A stretch of DNA of 57,189 bases from positions 1-57,189 of the forward strand of contig JAFUWW010000081.1 in the NCBI GenBank assembly GCA_017471085.1, given 5' to 3'. Source of the DNA: Bacteroidales bacterium. Lineage in GTDB: Bacteria; Bacteroidota; Bacteroidia; Bacteroidales; UBA932. The notes under the pieces are model-generated. The model was not told the origin of the DNA, did no database searches, and saw nothing but the letters and a program-made list of their open reading frames with translations. Below are positions 32,667 through 41,716 of the stretch, one piece after another (the stretch's first letter is position 1; every line of letters starts with the position of its first letter). The position numbers and the translations under genes were made by a program.

Positions 32667-33164
32667 TCAGTCAGGTATCCTGGTCTGCAGGAACTCGATC
32701 TCCAAAGCAGCCGCAGCCATCTTTCCGTACGACAGGTCCGAGAAATAAAGCGCTCCGTACATTCTTGACAGGTTGTCCTCCCGGTATTTGGCCGAGTAAC
32801 GGCTCTGCTTGCTCCAACGGGTGAAAGAACGGGTGGGCGTCCCGTTGGAGAGCTGCGTCACATGCCGGAAATAAGGCATTCCGTCATGGTCGCCCCGGGC
32901 GATTTCGTACCTGCTGGTATAAGCGTGGATGAAGGAGCGGAAGGCGATTTCCACAACCAGCCTTGAAGAATCGCAGGAGACAATTTCATAGCCCTCATAC
33001 GTGTCGTTGGGGTGCGCGAAGGAGGCCAGGAAAGCGGCGCCGGGCCCCTCCATCCACTCACACCGCAACTTCCAGAACCCGGAAAAATCCTGGGCTTGTC
33101 CGCACGGGCAGGCCGAAAAAGCGCAAACGGCAGTGAGGAAAACCGCCAGAAAGAATCTTTTCAT
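32667..33164 (-). CDS. Hypothetical secreted protein
   Basis: 165 residues, not recognised. The ATG at 33164 gives a good signal peptide (MKRFFLAVFLTAVCAFSACP, cleavage near GQAQ). A longer frame begins before the promoter and is rejected. The Cys residues at about 19 and 21 could serve as a lipobox but the AQ cleavage site is better. The mature part is beta-rich, with DFSGFWKLRCEWMEG, TYEGYEIVSCDSSRLVVEIA and RYEIARGDHDGMPYFRHV, somewhat like a lipocalin-type small barrel; that is only impression. It is followed by the esterase gene. Confidence 0.6.
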   Translation of the reverse strand: MKRFFLAVFLTAVCAFSACPCGQAQDFSGFWKLRCEWMEGPGAAFLASFAHPNDTYEGYEIVSCDSSRLVVEIAFRSFIHAYTSRYEIARGDHDGMPYFRHVTQLSNGTPTRSFTRWSKQSRYSAKYREDNLSRMYGALYFSDLSYGKMAAAALEIEFLQTRIPD

Positions 33165-33186
33165 CACAAAAAAGGGTTGCAACACA

Positions 33187-33228
33187 CAAATATAGCATTT
33201 GTTTTCCATTTTTTTATTAGTAAATTCG
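33187..33228. promoter_or_regulatory. Divergent promoters for the secreted protein (-) and 5'-nucleotidase (+)
   Basis: Minus strand: TATATTTG (33194-33187) for the gene ending at 32667. Plus strand: TTTG (33198-33201), 19-nt spacer, TAAATTCG (33221-33228, one mismatch) for the nucleotidase gene. The minus -7 box and the plus -33 box are three bases apart. Confidence 0.65.
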
Positions 33229-33249
33229 CGTGATAATACAATTCCGTAT

Positions 33250-34995
33250 ATGAATTTCAAATCCCTTGCCCTGGCGGCCGCCTTCCTCCTCCCCCTCGCT
33301 TGCAGCCGCACACTCAAAGACGGAGACTATACCCTTACGGTGTTGTCTACCAACGACGTACACAGCACCTGGTTCGATTCCACCTATGTAGGCGGAGGCG
33401 TCCGGAACTCCATCTTCGCCATGAATTACTATATAGACAGCGTCCGTACCGCCGACGGAGCCTCCCATGTGCTGCTGATAGACGCAGGAGACTGCCTCCA
33501 GGGCGACAACGCCGCCTATTATTACAATTATATCGACACGGTGACCCCGCATATGTTCCCCCGGCTCATCGAATACATGAAGTATGATGCCGTGGCCATG
33601 GGCAACCACGATATCGAGACAGGACACCCGGTGTACGACCGCGTACAGAAAGACCTGGTAAAGGCCGGCGCCCCTTTCATGGCGGGCAACGCCATCCGCA
33701 ACGACAACGGCGAGCCATATTTCCCCCTGTACAAAGTGGTGAAGAGAGCCGGACTCAAAATTGCCATCATCGGCTACAACAACGCCAACATCAAGGCCTG
33801 GCTCTCAGAGGATATCTGGAGCGGCATGCACTTCGAGTCCATCGCAAAACAGGTTCAGCGGGACGTGGACTATGTCCGTGAAAAAGAGCATCCGGACGTG
33901 ATGATCACCGCCATGCACTCGGCCTGCGGGCAGGGTGACGGCAGCATCCTGGAGGCCGAAGCCCTGGATGTCTTCAACAGTGTGCAAGGCGTGGACTGGG
34001 TCATCTGCGGCCACGACCACAGGCCCTACGTGGAAACCCGGGAAACCAGCGCCCTCCTCAACTCCGGCAGCCACAGCCGCTTCGTGGCCCACGGGAAAAT
34101 GCATCTTACCGTAGAGAAAGGCAAGGTGGTCAAAAAAACCTTCGAAACCGACCTGATCCCCGTAAAAGCAGAAAAGGCCGATCCTGTCATGCGCGATCAT
34201 TTCCGCAAGGATTTCGAAGCCGTACGGGCCTTCACCCTGCAGGAAGTGGGCATCCTGAACGAAGATCTCTATACAAGGGATTCCTATAAAGGCATGAGCC
34301 TGTATGTCAATCTCCTGCATACCCTCAGCCTCAACGCCACCAAGGCCGACCTGTCCCTGGCCGCCCCACTCACCTACAACGGCCACGTCAGCAGCGGCCC
34401 CATCATCTTCAACGACCTGTTCACCATCTATCCGTTCGAGAACCAGCTGTATGTGGTACGGATGACGGGAGATGAATTCCGCCGCGTGCTGGAAGCGTCC
34501 TACGACCACTGGATCCAGACCATCTCCAAGCCCGGAGACCACGTGCTCAAGATCGTCCCGATGGATGAGCCCCGCAACCAGCAGAAAGGATGGTCCTTCA
34601 TCAACCGTCCCTACAATTTCGACTCCGCCGGCGGTGTGAACTACACGGTCGATGTCACCAAGCCCCTTGGCAGCCGCATCAGCATTACCACCCTGGCCGA
34701 CGGCACCCCGTTCGACCTGCAGAAAGAATATCATGTCGCCATGACCTCCTACCGTGCCAGCGGCGGCGGCAACCTGCTCAAGGAAGGCGGCGTTGACTCC
34801 GACAACATCGACGAGCGTGTCGTGGAGCGCTATCCGGAAATCCGCAACATCCTTTACGACTATCTCATGGAATACGGCTCCATCGACCCGGAAGTGGTGG
34901 GAGACGCAAAAGTAATAGGCCGGTGGTCCTTCGTTCCCGAAGCCCTGGCCGGCCCTGCCGTGAACGCCGATATGGCGCTGCTTTTCAAAAGATAA
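33250..34995 (+). CDS. 5'-nucleotidase/UDP-sugar hydrolase-like lipoprotein
   Basis: 581 residues. The ATG at 33250 gives a signal with lipobox LPLAC (Cys18), so it is a lipoprotein. The N-terminal metallophosphatase domain has LSTNDVHS, DAGDCLQGD, GNHDIE, MHSACGQGD and GHDHRP, which give the dimetal site. The C-terminal 5_nucleotid_C domain (about 350-540) includes APLTYNGHVSSGPIIFNDLF and TIYPFENQLYVVRMTG, the substrate-binding part. It probably splits nucleotides or UDP-sugars in the periplasm for uptake. It converges on ffh with 20 bases between stops. Confidence 0.92.
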   Translation: MNFKSLALAAAFLLPLACSRTLKDGDYTLTVLSTNDVHSTWFDSTYVGGGVRNSIFAMNYYIDSVRTADGASHVLLIDAGDCLQGDNAAYYYNYIDTVTPHMFPRLIEYMKYDAVAMGNHDIETGHPVYDRVQKDLVKAGAPFMAGNAIRNDNGEPYFPLYKVVKRAGLKIAIIGYNNANIKAWLSEDIWSGMHFESIAKQVQRDVDYVREKEHPDVMITAMHSACGQGDGSILEAEALDVFNSVQGVDWVICGHDHRPYVETRETSALLNSGSHSRFVAHGKMHLTVEKGKVVKKTFETDLIPVKAEKADPVMRDHFRKDFEAVRAFTLQEVGILNEDLYTRDSYKGMSLYVNLLHTLSLNATKADLSLAAPLTYNGHVSSGPIIFNDLFTIYPFENQLYVVRMTGDEFRRVLEASYDHWIQTISKPGDHVLKIVPMDEPRNQQKGWSFINRPYNFDSAGGVNYTVDVTKPLGSRISITTLADGTPFDLQKEYHVAMTSYRASGGGNLLKEGGVDSDNIDERVVERYPEIRNILYDYLMEYGSIDPEVVGDAKVIGRWSFVPEALAGPAVNADMALLFKR

Positions 34996-35004
34996 ACCCT
35001 TTTA

Positions 35005-35028
35005 CAGGCCTCGGTTTACCGGGGCCTG
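35005..35028. terminator. Hairpin across the ffh stop codon
   Basis: A 10-pair stem (CAGGCCTCGG at 35005-35014 with CCGGGGCCTG at 35019-35028, one G-T pair) with loop TTTA. The loop and the stem edge include the ffh stop. T tracts after it are poor on both strands, so it may be factor-assisted. Confidence 0.5.
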
Positions 35029-36341
35029 AATCCTTTCATCTGCTGCATGAGGCTGCCCGTCATGGCACCTTTCATCACTTTGCGCGTTCCCTCGAACTGT
35101 TTCAGCAGCCGGTTCACTTCCGGAACGGATGTGCCGGAACCATCGGCAATACGTTTGCGGCGGGAGCCGTTGATCACGTCCGGATGCTCCCGTTCGTACG
35201 GAGTCATGGCCAGGATGATGGCTTCCACGCTCTTGAACGCATCGTCCGGAATGTCCACATCCTTGATGGCTTTCCCGACTCCGGGAATCATGGAGGCTAG
35301 GTCCTTGATGTTGCCCATCTTCTTCACCTGCTGGATCTGGGTATAGAAATCCCACAGGGTGAACTGGTCCTTGGCCAGTTTTTTCTTGAGGGCGCGGGCT
35401 TCTTTTTCATCGAACTGCTCCTGGGCCTTTTCCACCAGGGAGACCACGTCGCCCATGCCCAGGATACGGTCTGCGATACGGGCCGGATGGAATACATCCA
35501 AAGCTTCCAGCTTCTCGCCGGAAGAAACGAACTTGATGGGCTTGCCCACAACGGCCTTGATGGAAAGGGCGGCACCGCCCCGGGTATCGCCGTCCATCTT
35601 GGTAAGCACCACGCCGTCGAAATCCAACCTGTCATTGAACGCCTTGGCGGTTTCCACCGCATCCTGGCCGGTCATGGCATCCACCACGAAAAGGGTCTCG
35701 GTGGGCTGGACCGCCTGGTGCAGGGCCGATATTTCGTCCATCAGCTGCTGATCTACCGCCAGACGGCCGGCGGTATCCACGATGACGACATTGAAGCCCT
35801 CGGCCTTGGCTTTGGCGATGGCGGCTTTGGCGATCCGGATGGGGTCTTTCTCCCCTTCTTCCGTGTAAACGGGAACGGCGATGCTCTCACCCAGTACTTT
35901 CAGCTGCTCGATGGCCGCGGGACGGAACGTGTCGCAGGCGGCCAGCAGCACCCGCATGCCTCTCTTGGACTTGATATGGAGGGCGAGTTTTCCGGAGAAG
36001 GTGGTTTTACCGGAGCCGTTGAGGCCGGCCACCAGGACGACGGCGGGGTTGCCCTTGATGTCGATGTCCTGCGCGCTGCTGCCCATGAATTCGGCCAGCT
36101 CGTCGTGCATGATCTTGATCATCATCTGCTGCGGTTTCACCGCGGTGAGCACATTGGCGCCGATAGCTTTGTCCTTGACCCGGTTGCAGAAATCCTTGGC
36201 CACCTTGTAGCTGACGTCGGCGTCCAGCAGGGCCTTGCGGATATCCTTGACGGTTTCCGCCACGTTGATCTCGGTGATTTTTCCTTCACCTTTCAGTATC
36301 TTGAAAGACCTCTCCAGCCTTTCGCTCAGATTCTCAAACAT
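35016..36341 (-). CDS. ffh: Signal recognition particle protein Ffh
   Basis: 441-residue GTPase that binds 4.5S RNA and signal sequences for co-translational targeting. The start MFENLSERLERSFKILKGEG is typical; the reading frame is open for 22 more codons but these overlap the promoter. N domain 1-90; G domain with GLNGSGKTTFSGKLA (about 106-120), DTAGRLAVD (about 188), TKMDGDTRGG (about 246); M domain from about 300 with a short Met-rich end (VMKGAMTGSLMQQMKGFRPR). The short C-terminal extension is usual for this phylum. Confidence 0.97.
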   Translation of the reverse strand: MFENLSERLERSFKILKGEGKITEINVAETVKDIRKALLDADVSYKVAKDFCNRVKDKAIGANVLTAVKPQQMMIKIMHDELAEFMGSSAQDIDIKGNPAVVLVAGLNGSGKTTFSGKLALHIKSKRGMRVLLAACDTFRPAAIEQLKVLGESIAVPVYTEEGEKDPIRIAKAAIAKAKAEGFNVVIVDTAGRLAVDQQLMDEISALHQAVQPTETLFVVDAMTGQDAVETAKAFNDRLDFDGVVLTKMDGDTRGGAALSIKAVVGKPIKFVSSGEKLEALDVFHPARIADRILGMGDVVSLVEKAQEQFDEKEARALKKKLAKDQFTLWDFYTQIQQVKKMGNIKDLASMIPGVGKAIKDVDIPDDAFKSVEAIILAMTPYEREHPDVINGSRRKRIADGSGTSVPEVNRLLKQFEGTRKVMKGAMTGSLMQQMKGFRPR

Positions 36342-36363
36342 AATTCTCTTTTTATCAAGTCTG

Positions 36364-36371
36364 CAAAGATA
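36364..36371 (-). promoter_or_regulatory. -7 box of ffh
   Basis: TATCTTTG on the minus strand, 22 bases before the start codon. The upstream spacer has TTCCGCCAAAAAA, similar to spacers at 9136-9155 and 49465-49486. No clear TTTG at -33. Confidence 0.6.
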
Positions 36372-36507
36372 AGGATTTTTTGGCGGAATCCGGCCCCAAA
36401 GGGACATCGGTTGAAAAAATGCCGAAAAAGTTTCTGTTTTTTAAGATTCGGTTGAAAAAACGGTGCATTTATTTCTGTTTCCGGACAAGACGGCAGGGAC
36501 AGACCGC

Positions 36508-36541
36508 TAACTTTGCCGATGTCCGGACACGGTGTCCGGAC
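36508..36541 (+). promoter_or_regulatory. -7 box and 21-bp palindrome before the DUF4493 lipoprotein gene
   Basis: TAACTTTG (36508-36515) is followed at 36521 by a perfect 21-bp palindrome: GTCCGGACAC (36521-36530), G, GTGTCCGGAC (36532-36541). The first transcribed base would be at or next to the palindrome. A further half-site CCGGACA occurs at 36480-36486. It is either an operator or a 5'-end mRNA hairpin. Confidence 0.65.
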
Positions 36542-36558
36542 TATAAAATTTTGATCGT

Positions 36559-37641
36559 ATGAAATGCAGAAGATGGATGGCGGCCTTGCTCCCGCTTTTG
36601 GCAGTGGCAGGCGCCTGTGAAGACTTCGGCCTCGTATCGGAGGCCGGACCGGGAGAATTGAGATGGACGCTGGACGAGACCGCCCTCACCAAAGCATCGG
36701 CCGAAATCCCAGACACCAACGATTTTATCCTTACCGTTACCGATTCAAAGGGAAAGACCTTGTACGAAGGCAGTTATGGAGATTCTCCGGAGGCGCTCAC
36801 CGCAGAGCCCGGCAGTTATACGGTTTCCATCTGCTCCGTGACCTTCACCACCCCGGCATTCTCCCGTCCCCAGTATGGCGACGAGCAGGTCGTGGTGGTA
36901 AAAAGCGGCCAGACTGCTCAGGTAAAACTCATCTGCACGCTGCTCAACGCCGGGATCCGGCTGAAGATCGCCCCGGATTTCCTCACCTCTTTCCCCGCCG
37001 GCGTACTCTATGTGAAATCCGGCAACACCCGCCTGATGTACAGCTACAAGGAGGAGCGGATCGCCTACTTCAAGCCGGGAGAAGTGTCCGTCATCCTGTA
37101 CAATGAGGGGAAGGACGAAACCCTTTTCACCCGCACGCTGGAAGCCAGGGACATCCTGACGGTAAGCATCTCCGCCCCGGGGACGACGCAGGGAAGCAGT
37201 TCCATCCGGGTGGCCGTAGACACCACCAAGAACTGGAAAAACGAGCACTTCACCATTGGAGGGAACAACGGAGGAAGCGGAAACGGCGGCGGGGACGACA
37301 TCAAGGCCTACTCCGTACCGGAAGCCGCCGCCCATATCGGCGAAGAAGATGTGTGGGTGTACGGCTATATCGTCGGAGGAGACCTGAGCAGCAGTGGGGA
37401 TGCCGTGAAAACGAAAAACCTCTCGAAAAGCACCCACCTGGCCATCGCGGCGCGTTCTTCCGTCACTTCCAAGGCATCCTGCATCGCGGTTGAACTGCCT
37501 TCCGGAGAGGTCCGGCAGGCACTCAACCTGACCGACCACCCAGATTTGATCGGGTGCAGGGTCTATGTGAAAGGGAACCTGGTGGATAAATATTACGGGA
37601 CCACCGGTCTCAAAGGCGTCAGTGACTATGTGCTGAAATAG
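36559..37641 (+). CDS. DUF4493/DUF6359-type surface lipoprotein
   Basis: 360 residues. The signal peptide ends near LLAVAGACEDFG, with a likely lipidated Cys20. Residues about 30-230 match the DUF4493 style of Bacteroidales lipoproteins (LRWTLDETALTKASAEIPDT with DFILTVTDSKGKTLYEGSYG). A Gly/Asn-rich linker (about 234-246) leads to a C-terminal DUF6359-like OB-fold domain (WVYGYIVGGDLSSS; CRVYVKGNLVDKYYGTTGLK). Functions of both are not established; related proteins occur with fimbria-like or surface adhesion proteins. A palindromic element sits at the start of its mRNA. Confidence 0.8.
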   Translation: MKCRRWMAALLPLLAVAGACEDFGLVSEAGPGELRWTLDETALTKASAEIPDTNDFILTVTDSKGKTLYEGSYGDSPEALTAEPGSYTVSICSVTFTTPAFSRPQYGDEQVVVVKSGQTAQVKLICTLLNAGIRLKIAPDFLTSFPAGVLYVKSGNTRLMYSYKEERIAYFKPGEVSVILYNEGKDETLFTRTLEARDILTVSISAPGTTQGSSSIRVAVDTTKNWKNEHFTIGGNNGGSGNGGGDDIKAYSVPEAAAHIGEEDVWVYGYIVGGDLSSSGDAVKTKNLSKSTHLAIAARSSVTSKASCIAVELPSGEVRQALNLTDHPDLIGCRVYVKGNLVDKYYGTTGLKGVSDYVLK

Positions 37642-37644
37642 CGC

Positions 37645-39099
37645 CTACAGAAGGGCATCCACCAGCCTGAAAAGACGGCCGACGAAAACCTGATACCATT
37701 TCCGGGAGGCTTTCCACTGCTCCAGGTGCAGTTCGTTGCACTGCTCCATGTCCCTCAGGAAGACCTCCTTGGAAGCAAGGGCGGCCTCCTTCCCGAAGAT
37801 GTAGGCATTCACTTCGTGGTTAATCTGGAAACTGCGGAAATCCAGGTTGGAAGCCCCTGTAAGGGTGAGATAGTCGTCGCAGACCAGGGTCTTGGAGTGG
37901 ATGAACACGCCTTTCCAGATATACAGGTGGATGCCTGCTTCCAGGCATTCGGCATAGAAGGAGCGGTTCACCGGTCCCATCAGGGGGGCATCGACCTTGG
38001 CGGGCAGGATCAGGCGGACGTCCACGCCCCGGAGGGCCGCCCCCTTGAGGCCGTTCAGGACAGATTCCGGAGGGCCGAAATAAGGGGTCTGCAGATAGAT
38101 GTAGTCCTTGGCGTTCTGCAGGATCCACTCATAACTGAGCTGCACGTTGGGATAGGGGAAATCCGGCTCGTCCGTAACGATCTGCACCAGATTGTCCTGC
38201 AGAGGAGCCTCCCCTCCCTTGATGCCCGGACGGAAATAGGCCGGAAGCGACTCCGGGAGCTTTCCGCCGGAGGTGAGCCACGTGTCGATGAAAGAGGCCT
38301 GGAGGGCATGGATGGCCGGGCCGACGATGCGCAGATGGGTATCTCTCCAGAGATAACGGTAATTGTCGTTGATGTTCATGCCGCCCGTATAGGCCACCTT
38401 CCCGTCTATCACCACAATCTTGCGATGGTTGCGGCTGTCGGTCCTGACCCAGAATTTGAGCAGGCCGTACCGGGGATTGGAGAAGCGTTTCACATCGATC
38501 CCGGCCTTCTGCATCTCCCTGTAATAAGACCAGGGAATCATCCTGTTGGCAAAGCCTTCATGGATGTAGCGGACTTCGATACCCTCCCGCGCACGGGCCA
38601 TGAGGGCGTCCCGGATTTCCCGGCCGGCCTTGTCGTTGCCCAGGCGGAAATACTCGATGTGGATAAACTTCTCTGCGGCGCGGATATCGGCCAGGAGGGC
38701 TTCCCACTTGCGCTGTCCGGTGGTGATGATTTCGATGGAATTGTCCTTGGAAAGTTTGTTGCCGGCATTTCCTCCCAGCAGGAGCCTGACCAGCGGGCGG
38801 TAGCGCTCCTCCACCTCGGCGATGGCATCGTCCGGAAAAAGCTCCCGGGCCAGGGCAGGAGAAATCTCCTTGTCGAAGCGCTTGATCACTCCTTCGTGGA
38901 TGCGCGGCAGAATGCCCAGCCGGCGGAAGTTTACGCCTGCAATCAGATAAAAGAGGAGGCCGATTACCGGAAACAGGGATATCATCAGAAGCCAGGAAAC
39001 CTTCCAGCCGGAATCGCCGTCGTCCAGGATAATGAAAACCACCACGCTGATATACAGCATGGCTACAATACTCCCCAATATGATGGCACTCAGAGTCAT
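37645..39099 (-). CDS. cls: Cardiolipin synthase
   Basis: Phospholipase-D-type enzyme that joins two phosphatidylglycerols into cardiolipin. The 484 residues start with two transmembrane helices (about 5-27 and 33-55). The two PLD active-site motifs are NHRKIVVIDGKVAYTGG (about residue 218) and HSKTLVCDDYLTLTGASN (about 397). It meets the DUF4493 gene tail to tail with three bases between, without an obvious terminator. Confidence 0.95.
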   Translation of the reverse strand: MTLSAIILGSIVAMLYISVVVFIILDDGDSGWKVSWLLMISLFPVIGLLFYLIAGVNFRRLGILPRIHEGVIKRFDKEISPALARELFPDDAIAEVEERYRPLVRLLLGGNAGNKLSKDNSIEIITTGQRKWEALLADIRAAEKFIHIEYFRLGNDKAGREIRDALMARAREGIEVRYIHEGFANRMIPWSYYREMQKAGIDVKRFSNPRYGLLKFWVRTDSRNHRKIVVIDGKVAYTGGMNINDNYRYLWRDTHLRIVGPAIHALQASFIDTWLTSGGKLPESLPAYFRPGIKGGEAPLQDNLVQIVTDEPDFPYPNVQLSYEWILQNAKDYIYLQTPYFGPPESVLNGLKGAALRGVDVRLILPAKVDAPLMGPVNRSFYAECLEAGIHLYIWKGVFIHSKTLVCDDYLTLTGASNLDFRSFQINHEVNAYIFGKEAALASKEVFLRDMEQCNELHLEQWKASRKWYQVFVGRLFRLVDALL

Positions 39100-39132
39100 T
39101 CCGAATTACAAATATAATAATAATTCCGGATA

Positions 39133-39339
39133 TTACCGAGAACCCAGATATAAGAAGAACAGACTGAGTATCAGAATGGCCAGGATGGACAGAAACACAC
39201 CGATGCTCTGATACAGGTTCAACCGTTCGCCGAACAGGAAAAGGACGGGGATGACGGCGTTGTCCTTCAAAGAGATTTTCTTGAAAGAATCGTAGCAGCC
39301 CAGCAGGGCGGCAGACAAAAAGGACAGAATCCACCACAT
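39133..39339 (-). pseudogene. EamA/DMT transporter with an internal deletion
   Basis: 68 codons. The first 35 residues (MWWILSFLSAALLGCYDSFK, then KISLKDNAVIPVLFL) match the amino end of Bacteroidota EamA family transporters, and the last 30 (ERLNLYQSIGVFLSILAILI, then LSLFFLYLGSR) match the carboxyl end. The middle eight helices, over 200 residues, are missing. The join lies near 39230-39240 and stays in frame. A two-helix product could be made but cannot be a normal transporter. The frame has a TTG further upstream, not needed. Confidence 0.7.
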
Positions 39340-39379
39340 ATCAGGGCGCAAAAAAACTGCTTTTTTTCGGGAAAAAGCC

Positions 39380-39387
39380 TATATTTG
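39380..39387 (+). promoter_or_regulatory. -7 box of the GH3 gene
   Basis: TATATTTG, 22 bases before the ATG. The spacer reads TTTTTTTCGGGAAAAAGCC, similar to that at 9136-9155 (minus strand). A T run stands in for the -33 box. Confidence 0.65.
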
Positions 39388-39409
39388 TAAAATAAATACC
39401 ACCAGAACC

Positions 39410-41707
39410 ATGAAGAGAGTCACAATTTTGGCGGCCTCGTTCGCCACCCTTCTCGCTGTCAGCGCCTGCGGTCCCAAATGGCAGGAATCCCAGGCCGACG
39501 GCTACAAACTGATTACCCAGAAAGGCGGAGCTACCCTCGGCTACACGACGGCTTCTATCCTGGAAGTGGACGGATACGCCTTCAAGGACCTGAACCGCAA
39601 CGGTGAACTGGATGTCTATGAAGACTGGCGCAAGCCTGCACAGGAGCGTGCAAAAGACCTGGCCTCCCAGCTCTCCATCGAGGAGATCGCCGGTCTGATG
39701 CTTTACAGCGGCCACCAGGCCGTTCCCGGCCAGGCATACGGTTTCGGCGGCGCCACCTATGGCGGCAAGAACTACGCCGAAAGCGGCGCCAAGCCCTACG
39801 ACCTCACGGACCAGCAGAAGAAATTTCTGGAGGAGGACAACCTCCGGGCCGTGCTGGTGACCAGCGTGGAAAGCCCGGAAGTGGCAGCCCGCTGGAACAA
39901 CAACGTACAGTCCTTCGTGGAAGGGCTCGGCCATGGCATTCCCGCCAACAATTCCTCCGACCCGCGCCATGAGACTGCCGCGACGGCCGAATTCAACATG
40001 GGCGCCGGCGGACAGATTTCCCTCTGGCCCAGCACCCTGGGTCTGGCCGCCACCTTCGACCCTGCCATCGTGGAGAAGTTCGGCGAAATTGCCTCGGAAG
40101 AATACCGCGCCCTGGGCATCGCAACGGCCCTGAGCCCGCAGATTGACCTGGCTACGGAGCCTCGCTGGACACGCTTCAGCGGCACTTTCGGCGAAGATCC
40201 CGCCCTGGATACGGACATGGCCCGCGCCTATGTGGACGGCTTCCAGACAACCCCCGGTTCCAAAGACGGCTGGGGTGACAAGAGCGTCAACGCCATGATC
40301 AAGCACTGGCCCTCCGGCGGTCCCGAAGAAGGCGGACGCGACGCCCACTACAACTACGGCAAATACGCCATCTACCCCGGCAACAACTTCGAAACCCACC
40401 TCCGCGCATTCGTGGACGGCGCTTTCAAACTTGCCGGCGGTACGGAGAAAGCCTCTGCCGTCATGCCTTACTACACCATTTCCTACAACATCTCCCCGGA
40501 CGGCGAAAATGTAGGAAACAGCTACAACAAGTACATCATCACTGACCTGCTCCGCAACAAATACGGATTTGACGGGGTGGTCTGCACCGACTGGAACATC
40601 ACCAAGGACAACGGCGCCATCGAGAATTTCGACGGCAAGTGCTGGGGCGTGGAAGGCCTGACCGAGGCTGAACGCCACTACGAGGTCATCAAGGCCGGAG
40701 TAGACCAGTTCGGCGGCAACAACGAAAAGGGTCCCGTGCTGGCGGCCTACAAGATGTGGGTGCGCGACTTCGGCGAGGAATCGGCCAAGGCGCGTTTCCA
40801 GGATTCCGCCCGGCGCCTTCTCATGAATTCCTTCCGCACCGGCCTGTTCGAGAATCCCTATCTGGACCCCGCAGCGACAACATCCGTCGTAGGCAAGCCC
40901 GAATTCATGCAGGCAGGCTATGAGGCCCAGCAGAAGTCCATCGTCATGGTCAAGAACCATGGCGGAGCGCTTCCCGTCAAATCGGCCAGGATCTACGCTC
41001 CCAAGCGCTTCTATCCCGCCGGAGGCGGCATGTTCGGTTTCGGTGCCAACAGGCAGGCCCGCTGGGACTATCCCCTGGACAAGGAACTGGCAGGCCGCTA
41101 TTACCAGTGGACGGAAGACCCGGCCGAGGCCGACTTCGCCCTGGTCATGATCCAGGGACCTTCCTCCAACGGCGGATACAGCGTGGAAGACCGCGCCAAA
41201 GGCGGCAACGGCTACATTCCCATCAGCCTGCAGTATCGTCCCTATAAGGCCGAATACGCCCGTGCCGTGTCGGTGGCCGGCGGAGACCCCAAGGAGAGTT
41301 TCACCAACCGAACCTATAAAGGCAAGACCGTCACCACCTCGAACGAGGAAGACCTGGATCTCGTGATCCGGACCAAAGCTGCCATGGGCAGCAAGCCCGT
41401 GGTCGTGGTGGTCAACCTCACCCGTCCCGCGGTTCTGTCGGAACTGGAGCCGTATGCCGATGCCGTGCTGATAACCTTCGGCGTCCAGAACCAGGCTGTG
41501 CTGGATGTGATCAAAGGCACCGTGGAGCCCTCCGGCCTGCTGCCCATGCAGCTTCCTGCCGACATGCGCACCGTGGAAGAACAGCTGGAAGATGTCCAGC
41601 GCGACATGCGCCCGCTGGTGGATGCCGACGGCAACGCCTGGGACTTCGCCTATGGCCTCAACTGGTCCGGCATCATCAACGACAACCGCGTGCAGAAATA
41701 CAAATAA
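39410..41707 (+). CDS. Glycoside hydrolase family 3 lipoprotein
   Basis: 765 residues with signal and lipobox (LLAVSAC, Cys20). The GH3 N-terminal barrel is clear: LNRNGELDVYEDWRKPAQER, LSIEEIAGLMLYSGHQ, LGIATALSPQIDLATEPRWT and SVNAMIKHWP. The nucleophile Asp is in GFDGVVCTDW (about residue 397). The C-terminal GH3 domain follows (AYEAQQKSIVMVKNHGGALP-like, then GLLPMQLPADM near 710). Likely a beta-glucosidase or beta-xylosidase; the exact sugar is not decidable. No SusC/D pair or other glycosidases lie nearby, so it is not in a visible polysaccharide locus. The acyl-CoA ligase gene follows nine bases later. Confidence 0.92.
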   Translation: MKRVTILAASFATLLAVSACGPKWQESQADGYKLITQKGGATLGYTTASILEVDGYAFKDLNRNGELDVYEDWRKPAQERAKDLASQLSIEEIAGLMLYSGHQAVPGQAYGFGGATYGGKNYAESGAKPYDLTDQQKKFLEEDNLRAVLVTSVESPEVAARWNNNVQSFVEGLGHGIPANNSSDPRHETAATAEFNMGAGGQISLWPSTLGLAATFDPAIVEKFGEIASEEYRALGIATALSPQIDLATEPRWTRFSGTFGEDPALDTDMARAYVDGFQTTPGSKDGWGDKSVNAMIKHWPSGGPEEGGRDAHYNYGKYAIYPGNNFETHLRAFVDGAFKLAGGTEKASAVMPYYTISYNISPDGENVGNSYNKYIITDLLRNKYGFDGVVCTDWNITKDNGAIENFDGKCWGVEGLTEAERHYEVIKAGVDQFGGNNEKGPVLAAYKMWVRDFGEESAKARFQDSARRLLMNSFRTGLFENPYLDPAATTSVVGKPEFMQAGYEAQQKSIVMVKNHGGALPVKSARIYAPKRFYPAGGGMFGFGANRQARWDYPLDKELAGRYYQWTEDPAEADFALVMIQGPSSNGGYSVEDRAKGGNGYIPISLQYRPYKAEYARAVSVAGGDPKESFTNRTYKGKTVTTSNEEDLDLVIRTKAAMGSKPVVVVVNLTRPAVLSELEPYADAVLITFGVQNQAVLDVIKGTVEPSGLLPMQLPADMRTVEEQLEDVQRDMRPLVDADGNAWDFAYGLNWSGIINDNRVQKYK

Positions 41708-41716
41708 TTAACTGGA

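Noticed and set aside
33199..33249. Upstream extension of the 5'-nucleotidase start
   Set aside because: It would lie over the promoter and hide the lipoprotein signal that begins at 33250.
39410..41707. Polysaccharide utilisation locus around the GH3 gene
   Set aside because: No SusC/SusD pair, sensor or further glycosidase is adjacent.
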